The notes under the pieces were generated by a model, which saw only the letters and a list, made by a program, of their open reading frames with translations, ran no database searches and was not told the DNA's origin. Made by a program: the position numbers and the translations under genes. Positions 1 through 7,634 of a DNA stretch of 50,290 nt are shown here, one piece after another; position 1 is the first letter of the stretch; every line of letters starts with the position of its first letter. Source of the DNA: Actinoplanes auranticolor (GTDB lineage Bacteria > Actinomycetota > Actinomycetes > Mycobacteriales > Micromonosporaceae); contig NZ_BOQL01000060.1 in NCBI RefSeq assembly GCF_018332655.1, positions 1-50,290 on the forward strand, read 5' to 3'.

Positions 1-90
1 GACCAGCTTGTCCTTACCGGCGGCCCAGGTGGCAGCGTCCTTGCGCAGGGCCTGGATCGCGGCCTGGATCTGCTGCTCGGTGGGTGGCAT
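1..90 (-). CDS. N-terminus of a small helical protein (cut by window edge)
   Basis: An open frame starts at ATG (90-88) and leaves the window after 30 codons. Its start MPPTEQQIQAAIQALRKDAA is polar and strongly helical. It lies just 3' of the YbaB-like gene; the AAGGGG ribosome-binding site overlaps that gene's TAG stop, so the two are clearly co-transcribed. Small helical proteins beside YbaB-like genes in actinomycetes are often WXG100/type VII-like or toxin-associated, but the WXG turn lies outside the window, so no family is assigned. Confidence 0.6.
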   Translation of the reverse strand, partial: MPPTEQQIQAAIQALRKDAATWAAGKDKLV

Positions 91-92
91 GA

Positions 93-884
93 CTACCCCT
101 TCGGTTCGGTGTCGGGCATCGACGGCAGGCCCAGCGTCGCCAGCAGCGCGGTCGGGCTGCCGCTGATCCGGTCGAGGTCGGGGAACGGCCACTGGGTCGT
201 GGCCTCGTGTGCACTGCGGTCGACTGCGGCGTACCCGTCGGTGATCGCTGCTGTCAGTGCTGTGCCGATCTCGCGGGCGCTGGCTTCAGCGGCCCATGCC
301 TCGTCGATAGCCAGGTTGGTCAGCTCGCCGCCGCCGGTGAAGGACGCGGTGACGTGCCCGCCCGGGTCATGACCGGTCATGACGGTCTCGCTGCGGGCCG
401 CTGCCGCCCGGACCACGTCGTCGAGCCGGTCGGTCGCCTCTTGAAGCAGCGACCACAACCGGCGGATCGACTCGTGCGACGACTCGTCGGCTGGACCGGA
501 CCCCGCCTCTGCCGGTGCGGCCGGCGCGTCATCGCCCAGCATGGAGCCCTGATCGTGTGGACCGGGGCGGATGTCCGTCCGGCCGATCTCTGCTGCCCAG
601 GTCTCCAAGCGCCGGCTGCCGGCGTCCTGATAGGCGGCCAGCACAGTGGGGGACAGGTCGCCGGGGCGGATCCGCGACTGCCACTGCGGGTCGACCTCCA
701 CGGAGGCGATCCGGCCGAGCGCCGCCAGCACCACGCGTACCTTCTCGGACGGGTCTCGACCCGACGCCTCGCTCACCGCAGCCTCGGCGGCCTCGAACCG
801 GCCGGCCAGGACTGCCGCGTCTCGTTGCAGGCCCTGCAGCTCGGGGAAGAAACCGGGGCGGGCCTCACCGGTCGGCTCTGCCAC
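93..884 (-). CDS. Tandem YbaB/EbfC-like protein
   Basis: 263 residues from a GTG start. Two YbaB-like modules are visible: a diverged one at about residues 15-105 (segment KVRVVLAALGRIASVEVDP) and a clearer one at about 140-225 (GHVTASFTGGGELTNLAID followed by an amphipathic helix). They are separated by an acidic Ala/Pro/Asp linker at about 105-135. Classical YbaB is a ~105-residue nucleoid-associated dimer, so this looks like a fused dimer. In actinobacteria such long YbaB-like proteins usually sit with WXG100/ESX-like or polymorphic-toxin genes, which fits the small downstream gene. DNA binding is a family expectation only. No signal peptide or membrane segment is present. Confidence 0.7.
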   Translation of the reverse strand: MAEPTGEARPGFFPELQGLQRDAAVLAGRFEAAEAAVSEASGRDPSEKVRVVLAALGRIASVEVDPQWQSRIRPGDLSPTVLAAYQDAGSRRLETWAAEIGRTDIRPGPHDQGSMLGDDAPAAPAEAGSGPADESSHESIRRLWSLLQEATDRLDDVVRAAAARSETVMTGHDPGGHVTASFTGGGELTNLAIDEAWAAEASAREIGTALTAAITDGYAAVDRSAHEATTQWPFPDLDRISGSPTALLATLGLPSMPDTEPKG

Positions 885-1084
885 AGATCAACTCCGAACA
901 TGCCTAGACAAGAGGAAAGCCCACCGTAACGGACCGGCAGCGCCAGCCGCTGTCCCTCTGCTCACCGGGTGGTCCTCATCCACACGTGGAGGTCGCCCGG
1001 ATGAATCCTCAGTGGAGTTCCGGTGCTCATCGCCCGGCGCTACCCTCCCGTGGCACGATGATCCGACTGACGGGGGAGGGCAGT

Positions 1085-3409
1085 ATGCGTCGTTCGATGG
1101 GTTCCATGCTTGCCGGAATGCTGGCGCTGATCGTGACACCGGTGGTGGCTCCGCCGGTGAGCGCCGCGGCGGCGACCAGGACGGAGGTCGCCGGGCTGTC
1201 ACCGGCCGCGCCCGCGCTGGTGCTCGGCGCGCCCGGCACAGCCTTCGACCCGCCCGGTGACACGCCCGCCTGGTTCGCGATGACGAGCGCCTACGACTCG
1301 GGGACGGCGCAGAACCCCACCCGGCCGGTCCGGGCCGGGTACCTGCGCCACTACGACGCCGGCCCCAGCGCGGAGCCGGGCCGGCTCACGTCGGCCAACG
1401 GTGGGCAGACGTTCACCGCGTCGCTGGGGGACAGTCGCGAGACGGCGACCCGGCTCGACGACGGACGGGTGCTCCACGTCGGCCTCGTCGGGCAGACGCC
1501 GCCGGCGACCGGCCCCGCACGTCCCCAGCAGCGCACCGTGCCTGTCTCGTACTCGTCCGACGACGCCGGCACGTACAGTGCGCCCGTCCCGGCGCAGGTC
1601 GACATCGCGCCGCAGTCGTTCGTCCACCCCACCGCGAATTTGATTCCCACCTCCCTGGTGCAGGTCCCGGGCGGACCGGTGCTGATGGCGGGGTACGCGG
1701 TGACCGATCCGCAGATCACGACCTCGATGCTGCTGGCCAGCGTGGATCAGGGCCTCACCTGGAATCTGCGTGCCACCATCGCGCAGGGAACCAGCTCCCG
1801 GAGCTTCTCCGAGACCGGGCTGGTCCTCGCCGGGAACGGCGACCTGGTCGCGGTGATGCGCCCGTCCACGTACGACAACCTCTGGGTACGCCGGTCCAGC
1901 ACCGCCGGCACCACGTGGACCGCGGCGGCCGCGCCGATCCCCGAGTTCGCCGCTGACGCCAACGGCAACCGGCCGTTCGGGCGGATCATGCCGCAGCTGT
2001 CGCTGCTGCCCAACGGCATCCTCGCGCTGGTGGCGGGCCGTCCGCAGAACTTCGTGGCGCTGTCGTACGACGGCACCGGCCGCACCTGGGACGTGAAACG
2101 CTCGTTCTACGACAACCACTCGGTGGCCGCCCCGCAAGACCTGAACGACGGCACCAGCGGCAACGCCGACCTGGTGTGGACCGAGGCCAACCGGGCCGTG
2201 CTGATGGCCGACTCCTGCCACGCCCTCGTCTACGACGGCACCAACCGCAACAAATGCACCTGGCGCGGCGCCACCATGTCCGACGGAACCACCACGTTCC
2301 AGATCAAGCGGGTGCTGGCCGACATCCTGACCGCCGGCGTCGGCAAGATCGACCTGGCCGGCAAGGTGACCGCCGGGACGGTGCAGCTCGGCGGGGACTA
2401 CGGCGCCGCGATCGCGGGTCATCCGCGGACCGGCAGCCGCGGCGCGGTCGACGGCAGCAACGAGATGTGGTCGAGCGCGATCCGGTCCGGCGGCGCGGGT
2501 GTCTTCGACATCTCCCTCGACCGCGCGTACACCCTGTCGAAGGTGGGGCTGAGCCTGGCGATCGGCGGCGCTGCGAGCGCCACGGTGCAGACCAGGCTCA
2601 CCGCCGACGCGCCGTGGGCCGACTGGTACAGCGTCACGAATCAGAGCGGGTACGCGCTGAAGTACACCACTCCCACCGCTGCCCGGCAGGCTCGGCACGT
2701 GCGGGTACTGGTCGGTGAGTCGTCGATCTGCCCGCCGGGCGTCGCGGCGCCGTGCAGCCAGCTCAACGAGATCGAGCTGTACGCCGACGACGTCAACTCC
2801 TTCGAGAACGACCCGGTCAACGGCATCCCGCGCGGCTATCGGGCCGACCACACCCTGGACGACGCCGGCGCCGGTCACATCGGCGTATGGGTGAGCCAGT
2901 CGACCGCCGGCAGCGGCAGCAGCCGGGCTCTGCGGATCGCTGACGGCAGCACCGCGCACCTCCCGGCGGTCCGCCGCCTCGACTCCGCCGCCGGCGCCAA
3001 GACGGTCGGGTTCCGCTTCCACCCCGACCAGTGGCGGACGACCGGCGGGCCGGAATCCTCGGCGCTGCTGTTCGACGTCCTCACCGGCACCCGCCAGGCG
3101 GCGTTCCACTTCGCGCTCACCAGGGAGGGATCCGTGCGGTACTACGACGGCAGGGTCTGGCGCTCCCTCGGCACGGGGCAGTCCTTCAACCCGTCGGTGT
3201 CCTGCACGGGTGGTTGCGTCTGGACGGACGTCGAGGTGCGGGCGACCACGACGACGGCCACGATCACCGTGAACGGCCGGCTCATCGGCACGGCGACCCG
3301 CGCTGACGGTGCCACCTCCGCGCTGAGCGGTCACTCGTTCTCGGCGAGCAGCACCGCCGACGCCGACGAGAACTTCCTCGTCGACGACGTGTACACCCGT
3401 AACGGCTGA
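1085..3409 (+). CDS. Secreted Asp-box (sialidase/BNR-like) multidomain protein
   Basis: 774 residues. The ATG at 1085 is preferred over the upstream ATG at 986 because GGGGGAGGG precedes it and it opens a clean Sec signal peptide (basic MRR, hydrophobic core, cleavage near AAAATR at about residue 29). Asp-box motifs (S-x-D-x-G-x-T-W type) appear near residues 218 (SVDQGLTWN), 271 (SSTAGTTW) and 325 (SYDGTGRTWD), marking a six-bladed BNR propeller. Residues ~420-575 resemble an F5/8-type (discoidin-like) module and ~590-770 a laminin-G/concanavalin-like module. This layout is typical of extracellular exo-sialidase-like glycan hydrolases, but I could not locate the full Arg triad and Tyr nucleophile, so activity is unproven. 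Confidence 0.7.
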   Translation: MRRSMGSMLAGMLALIVTPVVAPPVSAAAATRTEVAGLSPAAPALVLGAPGTAFDPPGDTPAWFAMTSAYDSGTAQNPTRPVRAGYLRHYDAGPSAEPGRLTSANGGQTFTASLGDSRETATRLDDGRVLHVGLVGQTPPATGPARPQQRTVPVSYSSDDAGTYSAPVPAQVDIAPQSFVHPTANLIPTSLVQVPGGPVLMAGYAVTDPQITTSMLLASVDQGLTWNLRATIAQGTSSRSFSETGLVLAGNGDLVAVMRPSTYDNLWVRRSSTAGTTWTAAAAPIPEFAADANGNRPFGRIMPQLSLLPNGILALVAGRPQNFVALSYDGTGRTWDVKRSFYDNHSVAAPQDLNDGTSGNADLVWTEANRAVLMADSCHALVYDGTNRNKCTWRGATMSDGTTTFQIKRVLADILTAGVGKIDLAGKVTAGTVQLGGDYGAAIAGHPRTGSRGAVDGSNEMWSSAIRSGGAGVFDISLDRAYTLSKVGLSLAIGGAASATVQTRLTADAPWADWYSVTNQSGYALKYTTPTAARQARHVRVLVGESSICPPGVAAPCSQLNEIELYADDVNSFENDPVNGIPRGYRADHTLDDAGAGHIGVWVSQSTAGSGSSRALRIADGSTAHLPAVRRLDSAAGAKTVGFRFHPDQWRTTGGPESSALLFDVLTGTRQAAFHFALTREGSVRYYDGRVWRSLGTGQSFNPSVSCTGGCVWTDVEVRATTTTATITVNGRLIGTATRADGATSALSGHSFSASSTADADENFLVDDVYTRNG

Positions 3410-3496
3410 CGATCGGGTAGCGGCTACCGTTCCAGGCCGGTGCGGGGGCGGCCTCCGCTGCCCGCTCCCCGTCGCCGAGGCGGTCGACCTCCGGGG

Positions 3497-3741
3497 TTAC
3501 CCCGAGGACGTCTGCCCCGGCTGCCCGAGGGGATGCCGTGGGGCGGTCACCATCGGGGTGCCGGCCGGCAGCGGCAGGTCGTCGACCCGGGGGAGAGTCC
3601 GCCCATCTGCCCGACGGGCACACCGTCGTAGCGGGAGCTCGTCCCGATCGCGAACCGCAGGAATCCGGTGAACGTCGTGATCTCATCGTCCGGGATGCCC
3701 TGCTCGACGGCCGCACTGTGGAATCGTTCTCGTTGGTTCAT
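3497..3741 (-). pseudogene. Decayed DUF1963 (YwqG-like) N-terminal fragment
   Basis: From ATG 3741 the frame reads MNQRERFHSAAVEQGIPDDE and onward to VGQMGGL, the usual N-terminus of actinobacterial DUF1963 proteins. The family then normally continues with a LPxLPxGxPWP stretch and later a PRVDDLPLPADG-like stretch. Here GGL is followed almost at once, in the +1 frame, by LPRVDDLPLPAGTPM, and that frame stops at TAA (3499-3497). The simplest reading is an internal deletion plus frameshift with loss of the C-terminal two thirds. The remainder of 3410-3802 shows no gene. Confidence 0.5.
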
Positions 3742-3802
3742 GGCCGCGCATGGTGCCCATATCGATGCGATCCGGCCCGCGGTCCCAGGGCTGAGTGCGA
3801 GG

Positions 3803-4345
3803 TCATCCCGCGCGGATCGGTACGGCAGTGCATTGCGCGTCGACCCGGTCGATCAGCAGGTCCTCGGGTGTCCGGTACCGGCGGTGCAACGCGGCAACGG
3901 CATGCTGGTGAGCCAGGCGGTCGTACGGCGTCTCCTGCATCCTGGCCACCGACTCCCGTACCACCGACAGGAAGCCGACCGGCCACCGCACCCGGTGCAC
4001 CGCCCGGACCACCCTGGTGTCCCGGTCGACCAGCGCGATCCGCACCCCCTGCGTACCGTCGACGCCGGCCGGTCCCTCCTCGGCCGGAACCAGATGGGGG
4101 TGGAAGGTCACCTGCCCCCAGGGCAGCACCGGGCCGAGACGGTACAACAGGACCCCGGCAGCGCCGACGTCGATCCACGCGAATCGGGTCGGGGCCGCGG
4201 TGACCGCTTGCACCTCCAGCTCGTGCGGACGCCTCAGCGCCAACAGCAGCTCCACCGGCGCTCCGGAGACCATCGTCAGGCCGGCGTGCTCCGGGAGCGT
4301 GACGTCCGGGTCCAACCGGCTGCCCTTGTTGAGGACGGTATGCAC
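3803..4345 (-). CDS. Hypothetical protein, about 180 aa
   Basis: 180 residues from GTG 4345, with no strong Shine-Dalgarno; a nearby ATG is out of frame. The composition is that of a folded soluble protein without signal peptide or membrane helices. It has a beta-rich first half (VELLLALRRPHELEVQAVTA; FAWIDVGAAGVLLYRLGP) and a helical C-terminal half ending in TPEDLLIDRVDAQCTAVPIR. I do not recognise a named domain. The gene is isolated: upstream is the Ser/Gly-repeat frame, downstream the DUF1963 relic. Codon use matches its neighbours, so it is probably a genuine conserved actinobacterial gene of unknown role. Confidence 0.6.
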   Translation of the reverse strand: MHTVLNKGSRLDPDVTLPEHAGLTMVSGAPVELLLALRRPHELEVQAVTAAPTRFAWIDVGAAGVLLYRLGPVLPWGQVTFHPHLVPAEEGPAGVDGTQGVRIALVDRDTRVVRAVHRVRWPVGFLSVVRESVARMQETPYDRLAHQHAVAALHRRYRTPEDLLIDRVDAQCTAVPIRAG

Positions 4346-4408
4346 ATCGTCAGCGTATGGGCACGGCCGCGAGCCCGTGGACGCTTCGCCGACCTGGTCA
4401 GTGGTTCA

Positions 4409-4645
4409 TCAGCACGTCCTGGTCGCCACCAGGTACCCGGCATAGGCGGCGAGGGTGACCGCAGCGAACACCGCGGGCGGCCGGGTGACCGCGCGGGCGC
4501 GGTCGTGGGACGTCAACGCCGTCCCGAACGAGTGGTCGGAGAGCAACGCCCACCGCGACCGCCAGGACAGGGCCGATCCGGTCGAGAGCGCGGAACCGAC
4601 CGACAGGATCGATCCGGCTGAGCCGACGCTGCCGATGGACAGCAC
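4409..4645 (-). CDS. Ser/Gly-repeat small protein with C-terminal membrane helix (start uncertain)
   Basis: The minus-strand frame ending at TGA 4411-4409 contains a regular repeat: LLSIGSRGS, VLSIGSVGS, AGSILSVGS, ALSTGS, ALSWRS. This is an xLSxGS(x)GS periodicity like a small beta-solenoid. It is followed by a basic stretch and the hydrophobic helix AVFAAVTLAAYAGYLVA near the C-terminus. The only conventional in-frame start near the repeats is GTG 4645, which gives 78 residues but has no ribosome-binding site and cuts off the first repeat (LLSIGS, about 4675-4655). The frame stays open upstream into the divergent XRE gene. The repeat argues strongly for selection on this frame; the exact start, and whether the gene is intact, are unclear. 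Confidence 0.42.
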   Translation of the reverse strand: MLSIGSVGSAGSILSVGSALSTGSALSWRSRWALLSDHSFGTALTSHDRARAVTRPPAVFAAVTLAAYAGYLVATRTC

Positions 4646-4701
4646 TGAACCGCGGGAGCCGATCGACAGCAGGGAGTCGGTGCTTCGCGGTGTGGGGGGT
4701 G

Positions 4702-4719
4702 CCGGCAGGGACCCCCAGC
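4702..4719 (+). promoter_or_regulatory. Putative operator of the XRE regulator
   Basis: The 18-mer CCGGCAGGGACCCCCAGC lies 28 bp before the XRE start codon. The identical 18-mer occurs in reverse orientation at 5653-5670 in front of the aldo/keto reductase. A possible -10 (TACGCT, 4736-4741) sits just downstream, so the site would cover the -35 position. Confidence 0.5.
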
Positions 4720-4747
4720 CGGTGGATGAGGTGCCTACGCTGGGATC

Positions 4748-5626
4748 ATGGACAACCGGGCGGAAGTCAGTGCTTTCCTCAAGTCGCGCCGGGACAAGAT
4801 CACGCCGGAGCGGGCGGGCGTGCAGTCGTACGGTGAGCGGCGGGTGCCGGGGTTGCGGCGCGGCGAGGTCGCCCAGCTGGCTGGGGTGAGCGCCGAGTAT
4901 TACACCCGGCTCGAGCGTGGCAACCTGGGCGGTGTCTCCGGGAGCGTCTTGGACGCGCTGTCCCGGGCGCTGCAACTGGACGAGATCGAACAGGCTCACC
5001 TGCATCATCTGGCGCGGGCGGCGGCTACCCCGCGATCTCGGGTGAGTAAGCGTGCCGTGGCCCCGGCCGTGCGGCCGTCGGTGGCGCGGATGATCGAGGG
5101 CCTGCCCGGCATGCCGGCATACGTGAGTAACAATCGTCTTGAGGTGCTGGCGGCCAACCCGCTCGGCCGCGCCCTGTTCGCCGACCTGTACGCCGATCCC
5201 GCCTGCGAAGAGAGCATGGCCCGGTTCGCGTTCCTGAACCCGGCAGCCCGGCACTTTTTTGCCGACTACGACCGCATCGCCCGTAGCACCGTCGGGCATT
5301 TCCGGGCCGAGGCAGCCAAGAATCCGTACGACCGCCAGCTGTCGAACCTGATCGGTGAATTGTCGACCCGTAGCGACACGTTCCGGGTTCTGTGGGGCTC
5401 ACACGACGTGTACGCCTTCCGCGACGGCAGCAAACGCTTCCGGCACCCGGTCGTCGGCGAGCTCACCCTCGACTTCGAAGCGCTGCCCCTACCGGACGAC
5501 AGCGGCCTGCAGGTGTCGGTCTACAACGCCGAGCCGGGCAGCGCCGCCGCTGATGCTCTGACGTTGCTGGCCGGCTGGGCAGCGACCGTTGCCAGCACGG
5601 CGGACGGCTCCCTGGCCGAGAGCTGA
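4748..5626 (+). CDS. XRE-family regulator with MmyB-like ligand-binding domain
   Basis: 292 residues. Residues ~5-75 form an XRE helix-turn-helix (GLRRGEVAQLAGVSAEYYTR, then LERGNLGGVSGSVLDALSRA). Residues ~105-280 match the MmyB-like ligand-binding domain (MPAYVSNNRLEVLAANPLGR, ARFAFLNPAARHFFADYD, FRVLWGSHDVY, KRFRHPVVGELTLDFEALPL). Length and order are typical of this actinobacterial family, whose members usually autoregulate and control an adjacent short-chain or aldo/keto reductase. The ATG has only a weak ribosome-binding site and lies about 7 nt after a possible -10, so the transcript may be leaderless. The downstream reductase, with a shared operator-like 18-mer, is the obvious target. 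Confidence 0.9.
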   Translation: MDNRAEVSAFLKSRRDKITPERAGVQSYGERRVPGLRRGEVAQLAGVSAEYYTRLERGNLGGVSGSVLDALSRALQLDEIEQAHLHHLARAAATPRSRVSKRAVAPAVRPSVARMIEGLPGMPAYVSNNRLEVLAANPLGRALFADLYADPACEESMARFAFLNPAARHFFADYDRIARSTVGHFRAEAAKNPYDRQLSNLIGELSTRSDTFRVLWGSHDVYAFRDGSKRFRHPVVGELTLDFEALPLPDDSGLQVSVYNAEPGSAAADALTLLAGWAATVASTADGSLAES

Positions 5627-5641
5627 CCGGCGTAAGGCGCA

Positions 5642-5690
5642 GGTACCCCGGCGCTGGGGGTCCCTGCCGGTACCTGCCAGGTCAGGGACT
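5642..5690 (+). promoter_or_regulatory. Putative operator region of the aldo/keto reductase
   Basis: Positions 5653-5670 are an exact reverse-complement copy of the 18-mer in front of the XRE gene. The block is bracketed by GGTACC at 5642-5647 and 5669-5674. A divergent half-site pair, GTCCCTG (5660-5666) and CAGGGAC (5683-5689), is separated by 16 bp. The arrangement fits dimer binding by the neighbouring XRE/MmyB regulator. Confidence 0.5.
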
Positions 5691-5762
5691 CTCACCCGAG
5701 CCGGATCCCGGGCTTTCCTGGAGGGGCAGGAACGACCACGACAGATCACGAGGAGCACAATC

Positions 5763-6617
5763 GTGAGCAAGGCCCCCACCATCACCTTGAACAACGGCGT
5801 CGAGATGCCTCTGCTCGGCTTCGGCGTCTTCCAGATTCCGCCGGAGGACACCGAGCGAGCTGCCCTCGAAGCGTTCGAGGCCGGCTACCGCTCGATCGAC
5901 ACCGCGGCGGCCTACCGGAACGAAGAAGCCGTGGGACGCGCGATCGCCGCCAGTGGCATCCCGCGCGACGAGCTGTTCATCACGACGAAGCTCTGGATCC
6001 AGGACGCCGGCGACGAAGCCGCCGAGCGCGCGTTCGAAACGTCGCTGCGCAGGCTCGGCCTCGACCAGCTCGACCTGTGCCTGGTCCACGCGCCCTACGG
6101 CGACTACTACGGCACCTGGCGCGCGCTGGAGGCCGCCCATCACCAGGGTTCGGTACGCGCCATCGGCGTCTCCAACTTTCACCCGGACCGGCTCACCGAC
6201 CTCATCGCGCACAACGAGATCGTCCCGGCCGTCGATCAGGTGGAGACGCACCCCTACCTCCAGCGCGCCGCCGACGAGCAGGCCCTGCGCAAGCGGGCCG
6301 TGCAGATCCAAGCCTGGGGCCCGCTGGCGCAGGGGCAACACGACCTGCTGCAGGATCCGGTGCTCACCGAACTGGCCGGCGCGCACGACAAGTCCGCAGC
6401 TCAGATCGTGCTCCGCTGGCTGATGCAGCGCCAGGTGCCGGCGGTCGTGAAGTCCACCAGGCCCCAGCGCATCCGCGAGAACCTCGCCGTCTTCGACTTC
6501 GAGCTCACCGACGCCGACCTGGCGCGTATCGCGACCCTCGACGGCCGGACCGGACCGGCCTTCGACCACCGCGACGCCGACACCGTCGACTTCATCAACA
6601 ACATGAAGCTCACCTGA
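5763..6617 (+). CDS. Aldo/keto reductase
   Basis: 284 residues. GTG 5763 is chosen because GAGGAG precedes it by 7 nt and homologous AKRs begin just here; the frame is open further upstream but through operator-like sequence. The catalytic tetrad is present: D46 and Y51 (IDTAAAY), K76 (TTKLW) and H109 (CLVHAPYGD). The NADPH-side signatures follow (GVSNFHPDRL; AVDQVETHPYLQ; VVKSTRPQRIRENLAVFDFE). This is a 2,5-diketo-gluconate-reductase-type cytosolic NADPH-dependent carbonyl reductase; the substrate is unknown. It follows the XRE/MmyB regulator with a shared operator-like motif and is probably induced by that regulator's ligand. Confidence 0.92.
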   Translation: MSKAPTITLNNGVEMPLLGFGVFQIPPEDTERAALEAFEAGYRSIDTAAAYRNEEAVGRAIAASGIPRDELFITTKLWIQDAGDEAAERAFETSLRRLGLDQLDLCLVHAPYGDYYGTWRALEAAHHQGSVRAIGVSNFHPDRLTDLIAHNEIVPAVDQVETHPYLQRAADEQALRKRAVQIQAWGPLAQGQHDLLQDPVLTELAGAHDKSAAQIVLRWLMQRQVPAVVKSTRPQRIRENLAVFDFELTDADLARIATLDGRTGPAFDHRDADTVDFINNMKLT

Positions 6618-6666
6618 TCGCAGCTGGCCAGGTGCCGAGCAGTCGCGTCCTGGGCAGTGAGTGGGG

Positions 6667-7611
6667 TCAGGTACCGGCCGGCCTCGGCGGCAACGAACGG
6701 GCCCATGCGGACCGCGGTGGATGCTCGTACCGCGAGGGTGACGATCGCTCGCGAGCGGCGGGAAAGTCCGCCTTGGGTGCCGTGCCGAAAGCACGCCGGT
6801 AGTCGCGGGTGAACTGTGACGGGCTCGCGAATCCCACGGAGGCGGCGATCTGCTGGATGGTGTCTGCCCCTTGCACGACCCGGCGCCGGCCCTCCATCAG
6901 GCGTAGCTGCTTGTGATAGCTGCCCGGGCTGGCGCCGGTGGCGGACTTGAAGAGGCGGTAGAGCGACGTGACGCTCATGTTCGCCAATGCGGCGACGCGG
7001 CCGGCGTCGAACGGCTCGTCCAGGTTCTGGTGCATCCACGTGGTCACCGCGTGGGCGCGGTGCAGTAGGGAGTTGGTTCGTGACAGGTCGAGGAACGCAC
7101 CGCCGTCGGGTCCGGTGAGCACGCGATACCAGACTTCGCGTTTGACGCCGTGCGCCAGGACCTTCGCGGCGTCGGGTTCGTCGGCCAGCCGCAGCAGCCG
7201 GTGCACGGGGTCCAGGACCTTTTCGGGGAGCGGGTGGACCGCGATGGTCTCGACCGTGGCCGGTGCCGGCGTGGTGTGCATGTCGGCGATCAGGGCGGTG
7301 ACCAGCTGCGGGTCGAAGGGTATCTCCAGGGCGCGGTACGGCTTGTCAGCGGAGGCGACCAGAACTTCGGTCAACGCCGGGGTGTGTACCGCTGTCGTGA
7401 CCAGGTCTCCGGGTCCGTAGGTCAGTTCTCCTCCGGGGCCGAGGAGTCGCTTCGTCCCTTGGAAAACCAGATACAGCATCGGCTCGAAGATCACCGGGAT
7501 GGGTGGTGTGGGGTGCAGGGCCACGTGGACTCGCACCCCCAGGCCGGGAACATCGGTCGTGGCCGTCGGTGCGATGTCCGCGAGCCGGCGGCCGATGTCA
7601 TCCAGACGCAC
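6667..7611 (-). CDS. AraC-family regulator with AraC_N cupin
   Basis: 314 residues from GTG 7611. The longer in-frame start at 7692 would overlap the hydrolase gene by 58 nt. The N-terminal half is an AraC_N-type cupin (PVIFEPMLYLVFQGTKRLL, ELTYGPGDLVTTAVHTPALT). The C-terminal half has the two AraC HTHs (FDAGRVAALANMSVTSLYRL; TIQQIAASVGFASPSQFTRD, then YRRAFG). A ~30-residue tail rich in Arg/Ser/Pro follows the HTH and may be disordered. It lies 23 nt after the alpha/beta hydrolase on the same strand, so the two form an operon and the regulator probably controls it. Confidence 0.88.
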   Translation of the reverse strand: MRLDDIGRRLADIAPTATTDVPGLGVRVHVALHPTPPIPVIFEPMLYLVFQGTKRLLGPGGELTYGPGDLVTTAVHTPALTEVLVASADKPYRALEIPFDPQLVTALIADMHTTPAPATVETIAVHPLPEKVLDPVHRLLRLADEPDAAKVLAHGVKREVWYRVLTGPDGGAFLDLSRTNSLLHRAHAVTTWMHQNLDEPFDAGRVAALANMSVTSLYRLFKSATGASPGSYHKQLRLMEGRRRVVQGADTIQQIAASVGFASPSQFTRDYRRAFGTAPKADFPAARERSSPSRYEHPPRSAWARSLPPRPAGT

Positions 7612-7634
7612 ACCGTTGATGCTACTGCGGTGGA

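Noticed and set aside
1199..3334. 711-codon open frame on the minus strand opposite the sialidase-like gene
   Set aside because: Arg/Ala/Gly-rich translation without domain structure; it is the high-GC antisense shadow of a well-supported gene with a signal peptide and Asp-boxes.
3416..3428. GGTAGC-G-GCTACC as terminator of the sialidase-like gene
   Set aside because: Only a 6-bp stem with a one-base loop that cannot fold as drawn; not comparable with the other terminators in the window.
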